A program made the translations under genes and the position numbers. From Aristolochia californica (taxonomy: Eukaryota > Streptophyta > Magnoliopsida > Piperales > Aristolochiaceae): DNA of 64,000 nt. The DNA is taken from the NCBI GenBank assembly GCA_029961685.1, contig JARWKL010000010.1:26386067-26450066 (forward strand). The letters run 5' to 3'. Below the pieces are notes generated by a model that was not told where the DNA came from, searched no databases, and saw only the letters and a list, made by a program, of their open reading frames with translations. Of the stretch, positions 33,202 to 42,902 are shown one piece after another (position 1 is the first letter of the stretch; the number at the start of each line of letters is the position of its first letter).

Positions 33202-35262
33202 TCAAGCTCGAAGGTAATGCGAAAAGGCAAATTTATGTATCCTTACTGGCCACTTTGCAAAGTTGGTGTTCATGAAGCTAGCAATTTCGTATCCAAGGCC
33301 ATGTCCAATCCATGGACCTGTTGCTGTACACAATATAGAGCGGCATAAGATTTCGCAGTTTGGAGCTACTGCTGGGGTGCCCCTAACTTCAATGCAATAG
33401 CAGCAGCAATATGGGAGAGCAGTCTCCGACCCGCAAGTGACTTCACTAAATGTCCCACATAAACCAGTAGCATCCCTGTAGCTGGCAAACGGAATCTCAG
33501 AGAAGGTGCGGCCTCCTGTGTACGACAGCACTAATGTCTTCTCTGTAGGGACAAAGACACAAGCAGTGCCAACAGTGACAGTATCGAAGGACACTGCTAC
33601 TGGATTGCCTCCAATTGCTCCAAGATAATTAGTTTTGTTCACAGGGTTCTTTATGAAGGCTCCCCACCCTGCAATATCAGATTTTCCTAATAGATTTATC
33701 TGTTGTTGCTTTAAGAGATGCTTCATATTTCCACATTGGTAGCCATCCCCTCGTGCTGGTGGCTCACCTAGCGAACCACCTCCACAACTAACCCAGCAGT
33801 TCCTACAAACAGCAGAGTCACATTCCCGTCCTGCTGCAAAGCATGGACACTGCCGACTACTGCATTGGCTCTTAGCACAATGGCATCCTCTGAATCTGTT
33901 GTTGCAGCTCTTTGAACACCCACAATACTTAACGCAGCAAGTATCATTATGAAGACATGGACATTGCTTCCCACACATCAACTGACTGCCACAAGGTGTG
34001 AACTGCCTACAAGACTGTTGGTTTCCATCAGCTATTCTTTTGTGTATGGACATATGATCAGCTGACTTCCTAGTGTATGTGATTTTACATGCTCTACCCC
34101 TTCTGCGGAAGAATCTTGTTCTTGTTGGTATTTCCTGTTCCATATACTCCAGTTCATTTTTTTCTTTGTCGTCCAACGTTAAGCTGGGCAATGTGGAAGT
34201 TCTATTTGAAGCAGTGTCTGCATCATTAGACATGTAACTGAAGAACTCCATGCAGCTCCTCAAGCCAGGTAGTAAGTTCCCAGCTATAAGGCAACTATTT
34301 CTGCCAACAATATCAATTCCTTTCATGTATAACTCCTTCTCAATAGGAGACCAACTGTTTTCAGCAACATCTGCTTCTAATTCTCTCTTGCCTGAATAGA
34401 AAATTGGCATTGTAATAGGAACTTCAATCCCACTGTTTGGGTGGACTCCTGATGTACGTTCAGCCATTTTGCCCTCCACAAGATCAGAAGCTGCCTCTGG
34501 CCCGTTCACTGTTTTCTGTTTGTTAGTTATTGAAATAATGGATACTTCATTAGTGGCCAACACGCTATAGTTTATGGCGTTGCGCTTCCCCGTATTTTCA
34601 GTACTTGTTATCTCTTCAATATTTGTAGTTACATCCTTTTCTATGGAAGCCATATTGCCTATTACATCAAACCAAAGTGCGTGGAGGGCCTCAGCAACAT
34701 AACAGCAAGTCTCCCCCACACTTAGATCCAATTCTCCCAATACTTGTTTCTGGGTTTTCAGGCCCATCTTGTAACACTGTATGAAAATTTGAAGTTGGCC
34801 GACCATTGCATGAGTATCACCCCATTGCATATGGCCAGCAAATTTGGCAAGAGCATGCTCCTGACCTTCATGCAAGTTGGGAATTTCAAGTGAGTGCTCA
34901 CGATAGGGGATAGCCTGACTGGACTGTCCCAAGCTGCTGTATAGTGCTGCTACCACATGCAAACACAGCACCAGCTCTAAGCTTGGTTTCACATCAACAC
35001 ATTTTTCAAAAGATTTTGCTGCTCGAAGAGAAAAATTCAGAGCCTTCTGTGGATTATCTATTGAGGAGATCAAATCTCTTGCATGCTTGAGTAGGAAAGG
35101 TCCAAGATCAGGGTTGTTGAGTGCTACTTCAGCTGGATCTGCAATTCCATTGTATAATTTTGATGCTCCTAAGGTAACATTCTTTTCTTTGTTGTTGGAA
35201 GCAGCACTAAAACTCAATTTTCTTACGTTTTTATCAGTCTTTTCCTCTGTAGGAGGCTTTAT
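33202..35262 (-). CDS. Chimeric captured ORF: kinesin-light-chain-related TPR + CURLY LEAF-type CXC/partial SET + unknown tail
   Basis: Open from an upstream TAA near 35266 to TGA at 33202; no ATG at the head (35217 is TTG), the first in-frame Met lies well inside. Numbered from 35217: residues 1 to about 182 match plant kinesin light chain-related proteins (NPDLGPFLLKHARDLIS, LHVVAALYSSLGQSSQAIP, EHALAKFAGHMQWGDTHAM, VLGELDLSVGETCCYVAEA). About 288-533 match the Polycomb H3K27 methyltransferase CURLY LEAF: the pre-CXC region (SPIEKELYMKGIDIVGRNSC), the CXC Cys clusters from about 399 (CGKQCPC, CCVKYCGCSKSCNNRFRGCHC, SRQCPCFAAGRECD) and the SET start (GKSDIAGWGAFIKN). It breaks off at NYLG before the catalytic NHS and Tyr motifs, so no methyltransferase activity is expected. 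Residues 534-671 are unidentified. The terminal codons fall in the element's own 3' hairpin segment. Introns appear absent, suggesting capture as RNA. Whether it is expressed is unknown. Confidence 0.85.
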   Translation of the reverse strand: MKPPTEEKTDKNVRKLSFSAASNNKEKNVTLGASKLYNGIADPAEVALNNPDLGPFLLKHARDLISSIDNPQKALNFSLRAAKSFEKCVDVKPSLELVLCLHVVAALYSSLGQSSQAIPYREHSLEIPNLHEGQEHALAKFAGHMQWGDTHAMVGQLQIFIQCYKMGLKTQKQVLGELDLSVGETCCYVAEALHALWFDVIGNMASIEKDVTTNIEEITSTENTGKRNAINYSVLATNEVSIISITNKQKTVNGPEAASDLVEGKMAERTSGVHPNSGIEVPITMPIFYSGKRELEADVAENSWSPIEKELYMKGIDIVGRNSCLIAGNLLPGLRSCMEFFSYMSNDADTASNRTSTLPSLTLDDKEKNELEYMEQEIPTRTRFFRRRGRACKITYTRKSADHMSIHKRIADGNQQSCRQFTPCGSQLMCGKQCPCLHNDTCCVKYCGCSKSCNNRFRGCHCAKSQCSSRQCPCFAAGRECDSAVCRNCWVSCGGGSLGEPPARGDGYQCGNMKHLLKQQQINLLGKSDIAGWGAFIKNPVNKTNYLGAIGGNPVAVSFDTVTVGTACVFVPTEKTLVLSYTGGRTFSEIPFASYRDATGLCGTFSEVTCGSETALPYCCCYCIEVRGTPAVAPNCEILCRSILCTATGPWIGHGLGYEIASFMNTNFAKWPVRIHKFAFSHYLRA

Positions 35263-35299
35263 ATTGGACCTTTAATCGTTATACCAGATTGTACTGATG

Positions 35300-35800
35300 G
35301 CTCAGCATCCAACTGCAGCTGAGATGGTTCTCTTGAGTGTCCAGAAGAAACGGCCTTATGACCAGAAGAGTGGGGTCTGCTCGGACTTTGCACTTGGAGA
35401 GCCATTTTCATCTTTAGAAGCTGCATTCTTTTCAACGGGCTCCTCTTTCTCTGACTCCTCTTCCATTATCTCTAACACCCACCTATCTCCACCAACAAGA
35501 TGGCAGAACTCAAAATCAATCCTTGAGTCATCACCCTCATATCCAAAACATGGCCTTGATGGGGACCCATCACCAGAGGTGTGCATGTCACAAACGATAT
35601 CATACAACCGTTCAATTGAGGTATCCACACAAGCTTCTTCAGGAAGATTAATAGCCTCGCTTTGAGGGCAGTGAGGACTAAGAGTACTCTTTGTCAACTT
35701 ATTTACAGAAGAATTTTCCTTGAGTGTGGGGCTCACGGCATGTACAGCCCCCATCTTCATTTTTACCATCCATGAAAATTCCAGGCATTTTACACGCACA
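35300..35800 (-). pseudogene. Captured kinesin-light-chain-related N-terminal segment
   Basis: Upstream frame of the same capture: KENSSVNKLTKSTLSPHCPQS, then CVDTSIERLYDIVCDMHTSG, SPSRPCFGYEGDDSRIDFE and an acidic run (EIMEEESEKEEPVEKN), as in the N-terminal region of plant kinesin light chain-related proteins, which precedes the TPRs. It ends at a stop near 35356; a frameshift lies between here and the long ORF, so the captured gene is collinear but not one frame. Residues upstream of about 35760 do not match and look like element sequence. Confidence 0.75.
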
Positions 35801-36835
35801 GTGACTGTGCTCATCAACAAAAAAATATACCCCCCCAAAAAAATTTTCAGCAGTCCCAATAAATTTATTCCTATGAATCCCGGCATCCCCAGAAAATTTA
35901 CTCTAGACATACATACACCCAAGCCCGAATACCTTCAATTGGCTACTGTTTCGCTGCTTCACGGAACAGAGAACCTCCCGGCCAAACATTTGAGCAACGG
36001 TGCTGCTGCTCAGCCCTTGGTAGTCCCTTCACCCCCATGGAAAAATAGTTTATACATTTTGAATGAGCCCAAGTTAGAAGCTTACCCCAAAAAATGTTGA
36101 TGGTGGTTCCCCGCTGGACTGTCGAGGGTGACGTGGAGCAAAAATTTGTCCAACGGAGTCGCCCCTTTCTCTGGTGGCCAATAGCAGCCCTTGGAGGCGT
36201 CACCCCCAAATTGTCCAATACCAACGATTTTGGAATTTCCCTTGTTCAGATTTGTATTACCTCCCTGTTGTTCGGCTTTGGATTTCCTTGCGCGGAAATC
36301 TTGAATTTTTCTGGAGTGTTGCGGTTGGGTGCCGCTGAACGGTCTCCGACGGTGAATAGCACCCCTTAGGGGCTTCTCTGCTGGCCGATTTTATTCGTGT
36401 CGCCTATGGAATTCTGGTTTCCCGGGATATGGGGTTTGGAGTAGCCTACAAACCTTCCGCAGGTGATTCAGCCGGAAAACGGGACGAAAATTTTGATTTT
36501 TCTGGGCCTTGGCCTGTTGCCTCCCAGGATAAGGGGTTTGGAGTCGCCCCAAACCTTCCGCAGGTGATTCGCCCGTAAATGGGACAAAAATTTTGATTTT
36601 TTCGGGCCTTGGCCTGTTGCCCCGTCCGAGATATCTTCTTCTATCTCTTGTGCGCATATGTGGTCGGAGATTTGAGGTCGTGTGACCTATTTTTTTGAAA
36701 CAGCAAGTTCCTCCCTTGCATAATGTTCAATGGAAGCATCTAACCGTGCTCATATTTCTTCCAATTCCTTACCCATAGCAATCCATCTTTCTTGGGATAT
36801 AGAATAACCAATTGTGTTCCCGCTCTGATACCAGT
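35801..36835 (-). other. C1 5' leader, with a 102-bp tandem repeat
   Basis: No recognisable coding domain. Two copies of a roughly 102-bp unit lie at 36421-36522 and 36523-36622 (shared ggggtttggagt, ccttccgcaggtgattc and ggccttggcctgttgcc). The sequence nearest the PBS has a short frame (MGKELEEI then a stop) that may be a leftover gag start. GC-rich stretches at 36100-36370 could be more captured DNA; I cannot identify it. Confidence 0.55.
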
Positions 36836-37278
36836 TGTTACGGTCCCGGATCTGACACAAGGATTCTTTGGGAGGATCTGGGATCTGCCACAGGTTACGG
36901 GTCTTCCAGGCATTACCGTAGGGATAGTAGGAAGACATGGAGAAGACGAAGATCAATGGAGGATGAGAGAATACGTGGGTTTTTGAGGAAAACCCTAACC
37001 TTGAGATCAAGAAGGTGATCTTAAACCTCTTTACATTAGATTTAACATAATTCTTAATACTTCCAAATTCCCTTTTTTCATTACTCTTACACCTTAAATA
37101 GGGTTCACCCTGTTAGGGTTTAATATAAAATATTACAAAAAAAACCCCTAAAAATAAAATATTCCAAAAATACCCCTATAAATAAAATATTCCAAAAATG
37201 CCCCTGTGGCCTAAACTGAAATAAAATAAAATAAATTAAATTAAATAATAAAATAATAATATTATTGTGTTCATAACA
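36836..37278 (-). repeat. C1 5' LTR
   Basis: 443 bp; ends adjoin the reverse-complemented PBS on the left and the ccata duplication on the right. Confidence 0.93.
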
Positions 37279-37283
37279 CCATA

Positions 37284-37544
37284 GCTATGAATAAATTTTC
37301 TATAATACCCAACTAGGCCCAAAAATCCCCTTAAGGCTGTAATGGTTGTAGGAGGAGGCCAATCTGTGACAGCCTGTATCTTACTCTGGTCTACTTTCAC
37401 CCCAACTGCTGAAATAACGTGGCCCAAGTATGCTACTTCTGACGTTCCCATAGCACATTTGGACTTATTTAAAACCAAATTATGTGAGCGGATAAGAGAA
37501 AATACCTGGTGAAGGGGCTGAAGATGTTCTTCCCAACTGTTGCT
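37284..37544 (-). pseudogene. A3 RT connection segment
   Basis: Reads LNKSKCAMGTSEVAYLGHVI, SAVGVKVDQSKIQAVTDWP and FLGLVGYYRKFIHSYG: the RT thumb/connection part of A3, isolated between C1 (right-hand duplication at 37279) and B1 (left-hand duplication at 37540). Confidence 0.9.
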
Positions 37545-38453
37545 TGTTGTGGATTCAATAGCACACCGAGTCACACAACGAAGAAGACAACAATAACTCA
37601 CTCAATAGGATTTAATTCTTATATTTCTTTGAGTAGGATTTATTTCTTATATTGTTTTAAGTAGGATTTATTTCTTATATTGTTTTAAGTAGGAGTTATT
37701 TCTAATTACTTTATATGTAAGGGCATTATGGGGAATTATTGTAACCCTAACCCTAAAAATCCCTATTTAAGGGATAGGTATGAATGAAATAGGTAAGCTT
37801 TGAGATTTTAGAATAACCTAGTCTAAATAGGTTGAGATCACCTCTTGATCTCGAGTTTAGGATTTACTCCAAAAATCCAACTTATCCTTCACCCTCCATT
37901 GCCATCCATCTTCACCCAAATTCATCCACCATCATCCCTACTAAGAAAAGGAGCTTCCTGCCCCTTTTCCAAGCCCAAAGAGGAGGTCTATCCTCCCTCT
38001 CAGTAGCAGCAGCAAGAGAGGCCCAATTCCTCCCTTACCAAGCAGCAAAGTGAGGATTTTTATCCTCAAATCTTGAGCAAATCCTGGTGCAACATGGGAG
38101 CTGATCATAGCATCAAAGAAGAGGTATTAATCTATCCCAAACTCGTGTTTCAAGTTATTTAAGAAAGAAGGATTGCATTCTTAGCTAGAGCAGCAACAAA
38201 GAGGGCCAAACCCTCTTTGCCGTGACCAAGAAAAGAGAGCACCTTGCTCTAGCAAGGTCAGCATTGTTGTGGGGTCTTCTACCTAACACAACAACTCGGT
38301 GGGACCCACAAAAGAGGATCTTTCCTCCTGGCTAAGCACTGGTTAAGGAGAAATACTCATACACAGACCCTTGACATGAAGTGAGTAAATTCTGAGTGCT
38401 GGACTCACAAATCCCACGCCGTGTTACTCGATCAATGACCCGGGACCTTAACA
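37545..38453 (+). repeat. B1 5' LTR
   Basis: 909 bp, TGTTGTGGATTC...CCTTAACA. Contains three copies of a taggatttatttcttatattg-type unit (about 37620-37690). Near its 3' end it encodes the gag start (PRRVTRSMTRDLN). Confidence 0.95.
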
Positions 38454-39459
38454 ACTTGGTATTAGAGCAGGGTAACATGGGGGATCATATCAGCAATGAA
38501 GAAATCCAAATCAGGATACAAAAGATAGAAGATAGCCTTGAAATAGCACAACCAGTGTTGGGAAAGGTTTGTGGTTTGGAAGAAGAGATGAGTCGAATCA
38601 TTAGCATGCTACAGGAGTTGAGGACAGAGAGACATCAGAGTCCAGAGGTGCGAGAGGTTGCTCAACCATATCACAGAAGAGGGGAGCAGTGGCCTGGGTG
38701 CACTGCTGTCCAAGCACCTCAGCATGGAGGCACAATTCCAAGGTACACCAAGTTAGAGTTTCCCTCCTTCAATGGTTTTGTGGATCCCGTAATTTGGTTG
38801 CATAGATGTGAAAAAAAAATTTTGAACCAAGGGACTACTGAATGGGATAAGGTGCAACTAGCCTCTTTCCATATGACAGATGAAGCCATGTTATGGGTGA
38901 CTCAAGTAGAGAAAGAGGACCGGGAATGACTTGGGGCGAATTTAAAAATCTATGCATAGTTCGATTTGGGCCTCCCGCCAACAGCAACCCCTTGGGAGAG
39001 TTAGTCCTATTGAGAAAAACGGGTTCGGTGGAACACTATCAAAAACTCTTCCAAGAAAAGTTGGCTAGTGCTGGAGAGAGGGTATTGGTTGACCAGCAGG
39101 TCTCCTTATTCACAGCAGGTCTCAATGAGTATTTACGGCTAGAGGCAGAATTCCTTATGCCCACGGATCTAGCTCATGCCATGAATATGGCCCGAGCAAT
39201 GGAACAACGACAACAGTTGCAGCAACGTAAGCCGGGTTGGTCGAGTGAGAGGAACACTTCCTCCACGTGGCAAGGGTGCCACTATAAATCATCTCAGGGA
39301 GCATCTACAACAGCACCATCCAGACACACTCTGACTACGACTCGGGTAGCCGATCCCCGCCCTGGTAATTCCCTTCCGAGCTTTATAAATAAATTGACGA
39401 GTGCGGAGATGGCAGAAAGGCAGTCCAAAAATCTCTGTTATAACTGCGATGAGCAGTAA
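38396..39459 (+). pseudogene. B1 gag
   Basis: 38396-38929 opens in the LTR, runs through the PBS and has a coiled-coil-like region and the gag core start (PRYTKLEFPSFNGFVDPVIW). A frameshift near 38925 moves to 38893-39459: FGPPANSNPLGELVLLRKTG, EAEFLMPTDLAHAMNMARAM and the zinc knuckle start (KNLCYNCDEQ), ending at TAA 39457-39459. Part of the CCHC motif follows the stop. Confidence 0.87.
38457..38472 (+). other. B1 primer-binding site
   Basis: TGGTATTAGAGCAGGG, three bases after the LTR: an initiator-Met tRNA-type site with one mismatch; in frame within gag (LVLEQG). Confidence 0.85.
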
Positions 39460-40318
39460 TGGGTCGGACACCAATGTAAATGATTATTTTGGCTCGAGAT
39501 GGAGGATTCAGAGGATCCAGAGGAACCAGAGGATATTATCGAGGAGGAACCACCAGAGATATCCTTGCATGCTATTACTGGGCAGAAATCGCCTACTACA
39601 ATGCAAGTCCGAGCTCATGTCATCGACCGAGAACTAGTGGGACTAGTCGACTCGGGGAGTACACACAATTTTCTGAGTTTGACAGCCGCACAGCATCTCT
39701 AGCTCCTGATACACACTCATTCGACAGCCACCGTCTCAGTGGCCAATGGCGAGAAGGTCCCTAGCTATGGGATTAGTAAGGCGGTAACTTTTTCCATTGG
39801 ATTTACTTCATTTAATGCGGATGTTTTTTGTTATTCCCCTAGAGGGATTTGATATGTTTTTAGGCATTAAATGGTTACAAACATTGGGGCCCATTCTGTG
39901 GGACTTTTCGGCTTTAACCATGAGCTTTGATTTGGCCAAAAGTCGGGTGCTCTTACAGGGCTGTCAGGTGGACAGGGCCCACCGCATACACACTTTGCAA
40001 ACACAGGATCAGCCTGACAGTACTAGTGATGGTCTGGTTGAGGAGTTCTATGACCTCTTCCAGGAGCCTTCGGGGTTGCTTCCCATGAGGCACTGTGACC
40101 ACAGGATCTGTCTGAAACCATGTTCTGAGGTAGTGGCCGTGCGACCATACCGTTACCCACACCTTCAGAAGAACGAGATAGAGCGTCAGTGCCATGAGAT
40201 GTTGAAACAGGGTCTTATTCGTCCCAGCCGCTCCCCGTTCTCTTCACCCATCTTACTTGTGAAGAAACATGATGGGACATGGAGGTTCTGCATGGATTAT
40301 CGGGAGTTGAACATGTAG
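39460..40318 (+). pseudogene. B1 protease and RT start
   Basis: 39499-39702 has an acidic linker then retropepsin (GLVDSGSTHNFLSLT); the frame breaks near 39702. 39797-40318 resumes ([55 protein letters not shown]) and ends at TAG 40316-40318, a likely CAG (Gln) change. Confidence 0.86.
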
Positions 40319-41252
40319 ACAGTAAAAGACAAGTTCCCGATTCTAGTAGTGGATGAGCTTCTGGATGAGTTACATGGGTCGTGATTATTCACTAAACTCG
40401 ACCTCCGTTCGGGATACCATCAGGTCCGGATGCACCCCTTTGATATCGAGAAGACGGCGTTCCGCACGCACGATGGCCACTTTGAGTTCGTCGTCATGCC
40501 GTTCGGGTTATCCAATGCACCCTCCACTTTTTAAACTTTGATGAACGAGGTATTTAGCCCCTATCTTCGAAAATTTGTTCTTGTATTTTTCGATGATATT
40601 TTGATATATAGCAAGTCGGTTGAGGAGCACTTGGCACACTTGAGGATTGTTTTCGACTTGTTAAGAGCACATCAACTCTATTTGAAACACTCCAAGTGTT
40701 CTTTTGCGTCTTCACATGTGGGATATCTGGGACACATTATCTCACATGAGGGGGTTACGGTGGATCCCGAGAAGATCCGAGCTATTCACAAGTGGCCGCA
40801 ACCAGAGTCGTGTTCTGCATTACGGGGTTTTTTTGGGTCTTGCGGGCTACTACCATAAATTTATTCAAAACTATGGGCCAGTGGCAGCACCATTGACGAG
40901 TTTACTCAAGAAAAATTCCTTTATTTGGAATGAGGGGGCCACCACGTCATTTGTGGCACTCAAAGCTGCCCTCGCATCCGCACCAGTATTACAACTTCCC
41001 AACTTCGACGAATTGTTCGTGGTAGAGTGCGACGCTTCGGGCGTGGGCATGGGGGCCGTTTTACAGCAGTTGGGCCATCCTATTGCTTATTTTAGTAGAC
41101 AGTTGTCAGTCCGCCATCACAAACTGGCAATCTATGAGCGTGAATTGATTGGGTTGGCCAAAGCGGTCCAACATTAGAGGCCTTATCTCTGGGGCCAGGC
41201 TTTTCTCATACGCACGGATCACTACAGCCTTAAATTCTTACTAGAACAGCGT
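40319..41252 (+). pseudogene. B1 reverse transcriptase and RNase H
   Basis: Palm motifs continue ([42 protein letters not shown]), broken by TGA 40382-40384 (expected CGA) and TAA near 40534 (expected CAA). 40538-40858 keeps the catalytic FFDDILIYSKS box intact, the only one among the gypsy RTs here. A T insertion near 40832 shifts to 40704-41177: GYYHKFIQNYGPVAAPL and RNase H (VVECDASGVGMGAVL), ending at TAG 41175-41177 where TGG is expected. Confidence 0.88.
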
Positions 41253-42902
41253 TTGACGACGTCGCCACAACAGCACTGGATCAGTAAGTTGTTGGGGTTT
41301 GACTTCTCGGTGGAGTATCGTGCGGGGAGATTAAATAAGGTGGCAGATGCCTTGTCACGGTGTTTTGAAGATCAGCAGTCGGTCTATTCTATCAGCCAGC
41401 CGAGATTTCTCATTATGGACTTGGTGAGAGAAGCACATGCTACTAACCCTGCACTGCAGGAACTGCATCAGCAGATCTCAGAAGGGACAATGAATGTGAA
41501 GTGGTCCATCCAGGATTCACTTATTTATTACAAGCATCGGATTTTCCTTCCACCTGAGTCCGAGTTGATTCCAGCTATTCGCTTGGCCTACCACGACAAT
41601 ACACACGAGGGGATCCAGAAGACCTTGCATAGAATTCGAGCTGATTTTTACTGGCAAGCCATGAAACCCTCTATTGCGACTTATGTGGGCGATTGTCAAG
41701 TATGCCAGCTCAACAAAGCCGAGCTCATGAGTCCAGCCGGTCTTCTCCAGCCTCTGGCCCTTCCTACGCAGGTTTGGGCCGACATTTCAATGGATTTTGT
41801 GGAAGGCCTACCCCTGTCAGCCGGCAAATCCGTACTTTTCGTAGTGGTTGATCGATTCTCCAAGTACGGGCATTTTATACCGATGGCTCATTCGTATACA
41901 TCAACATGGGTTGCTCAGACTTTCCTAGAGCAGATAGTCCACTTACATGGCATTCCAGAATCCATTGTGAGTGACAGAGATGCAGTTTTCACGAGCACCT
42001 TTTGGCGGGAACTGTTTCGCTTGAGTGGGACGAAATTGAAGGTCTCCTCCACCTATCATCCACAGACAGACGGGCAGACTGAGGTGGTGAACCACACCAT
42101 CGAGATGTATCTATGGTGCTTGGTGGAGGATCGTCAGCGGCAATGGGTTCAATGGCTTCCGTGGGCCAAATACTGTTACAACACTTCGTTCCACTCTGCA
42201 TTGCAATCCACTCCTTTTCGGGTTATATATGGCCGGGATCCACCTCGCCTCCTCTCGTACAACCCAGGGTCCACCCGCGTGGACATGATTGATCAGGCAC
42301 TCATAGACAGGGATCTACTGCTACAAAATATCACAGAATGGCTACGACGTGCCCAAGCTCGAATGAAGGATGTATACGGTAGAGGCCACCATGAGGTCTC
42401 TTTTGAGGTTGGAAAGTATGTGTGGCTACGGCTCCAGCCCTACCGTCAGCAGTATCTAGAGGGACCTCCACGTCATAAGCTCTCACCCAGATTTTTTGGG
42501 TCGTTTCCCATTCTTCGAAGTGTGGGACCAGTCGCCTATCAACCCAAATTACCAGACACAGCCAGAATTCACGATGTTTTTCATGTCTCTCTTTTGAAGC
42601 CGCATTCCGGAGCACAGCCTACATCCACTCCATTCTTACCACCGGTTGATCATGGCGAGGTTATTCTTAATCCAGCTACGGTGTTATGTGCACGGCTGAC
42701 CAATGATCATTGGGAGATTCTCGTTCAGTGGATGGACACTGACCCCGACGCTGCAACATGGGAACGTGTGGACATCTTCAAACAAGTCTACCCAACTTTT
42801 GAGCTTGAGGACAAACTCTTTCTCCATGGGGAGGCAGATGTTGTGGACTCAATAGCACACCGAGTCACACAACGAAGAAGACAACAACAACTCACTCAAT
42901 AG
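41253..42902 (+). CDS. B1 integrase-chromodomain, intact 549-codon frame
   Basis: Domains in order: RNase H tail (VEYRAGRLNKVADALSR, about 25-42), H2C2 zinc-binding module (HDNTHEGIQKTLHR … CQVCQLNKAE, about 110-160), DDE core ([45 protein letters not shown]; about 170-290), GPY/F module (RHKLSPRFFGSFPIL, about 405-435) and chromodomain (HWEILVQWMDTDPDAATWE, about 485-530), ending FELEDKLFLHGEAD and running a few codons into the 3' LTR. Integrase inserts the cDNA; the chromodomain binds modified histone tails. The frame would normally be part of a gag-pol polyprotein. Upstream stops prevent that, though the protein could in principle act in trans. Confidence 0.9.
   Translation: MTTSPQQHWISKLLGFDFSVEYRAGRLNKVADALSRCFEDQQSVYSISQPRFLIMDLVREAHATNPALQELHQQISEGTMNVKWSIQDSLIYYKHRIFLPPESELIPAIRLAYHDNTHEGIQKTLHRIRADFYWQAMKPSIATYVGDCQVCQLNKAELMSPAGLLQPLALPTQVWADISMDFVEGLPLSAGKSVLFVVVDRFSKYGHFIPMAHSYTSTWVAQTFLEQIVHLHGIPESIVSDRDAVFTSTFWRELFRLSGTKLKVSSTYHPQTDGQTEVVNHTIEMYLWCLVEDRQRQWVQWLPWAKYCYNTSFHSALQSTPFRVIYGRDPPRLLSYNPGSTRVDMIDQALIDRDLLLQNITEWLRRAQARMKDVYGRGHHEVSFEVGKYVWLRLQPYRQQYLEGPPRHKLSPRFFGSFPILRSVGPVAYQPKLPDTARIHDVFHVSLLKPHSGAQPTSTPFLPPVDHGEVILNPATVLCARLTNDHWEILVQWMDTDPDAATWERVDIFKQVYPTFELEDKLFLHGEADVVDSIAHRVTQRRRQQQLTQ

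Larger units (their letters stand above)
32731..37278 (-). mobile_element. C1: gene-capturing non-autonomous LTR retrotransposon
   Basis: LTRs of 440 bp (32731-33170) and 443 bp (36836-37278), TGTTACGG...CATAACA, with perfect 5-bp duplications ccata (32726-32730, 37279-37283) inside the RT/RNase H region of A3. A reverse-complemented PBS (gctctgataccagt, ending 36835) sets the minus orientation. The polypurine side at 33171-33210 carries the hairpin segment seen in A, B, D and F. There is no gag, protease, RT or integrase; the 3.7-kb interior instead carries fragments of at least two host genes joined in one frame. Confidence 0.93.

Noticed and set aside
33202..35217. Functional CURLY LEAF methyltransferase gene
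   Set aside because: Lies within an LTR element with target duplications, is fused to an unrelated TPR segment and lacks the catalytic part of SET.
41253..42902. Active autonomous B1 element
   Set aside because: The integrase frame is intact but gag and RT have stops at 39457, 40316, 40382, 40534 and 41175.
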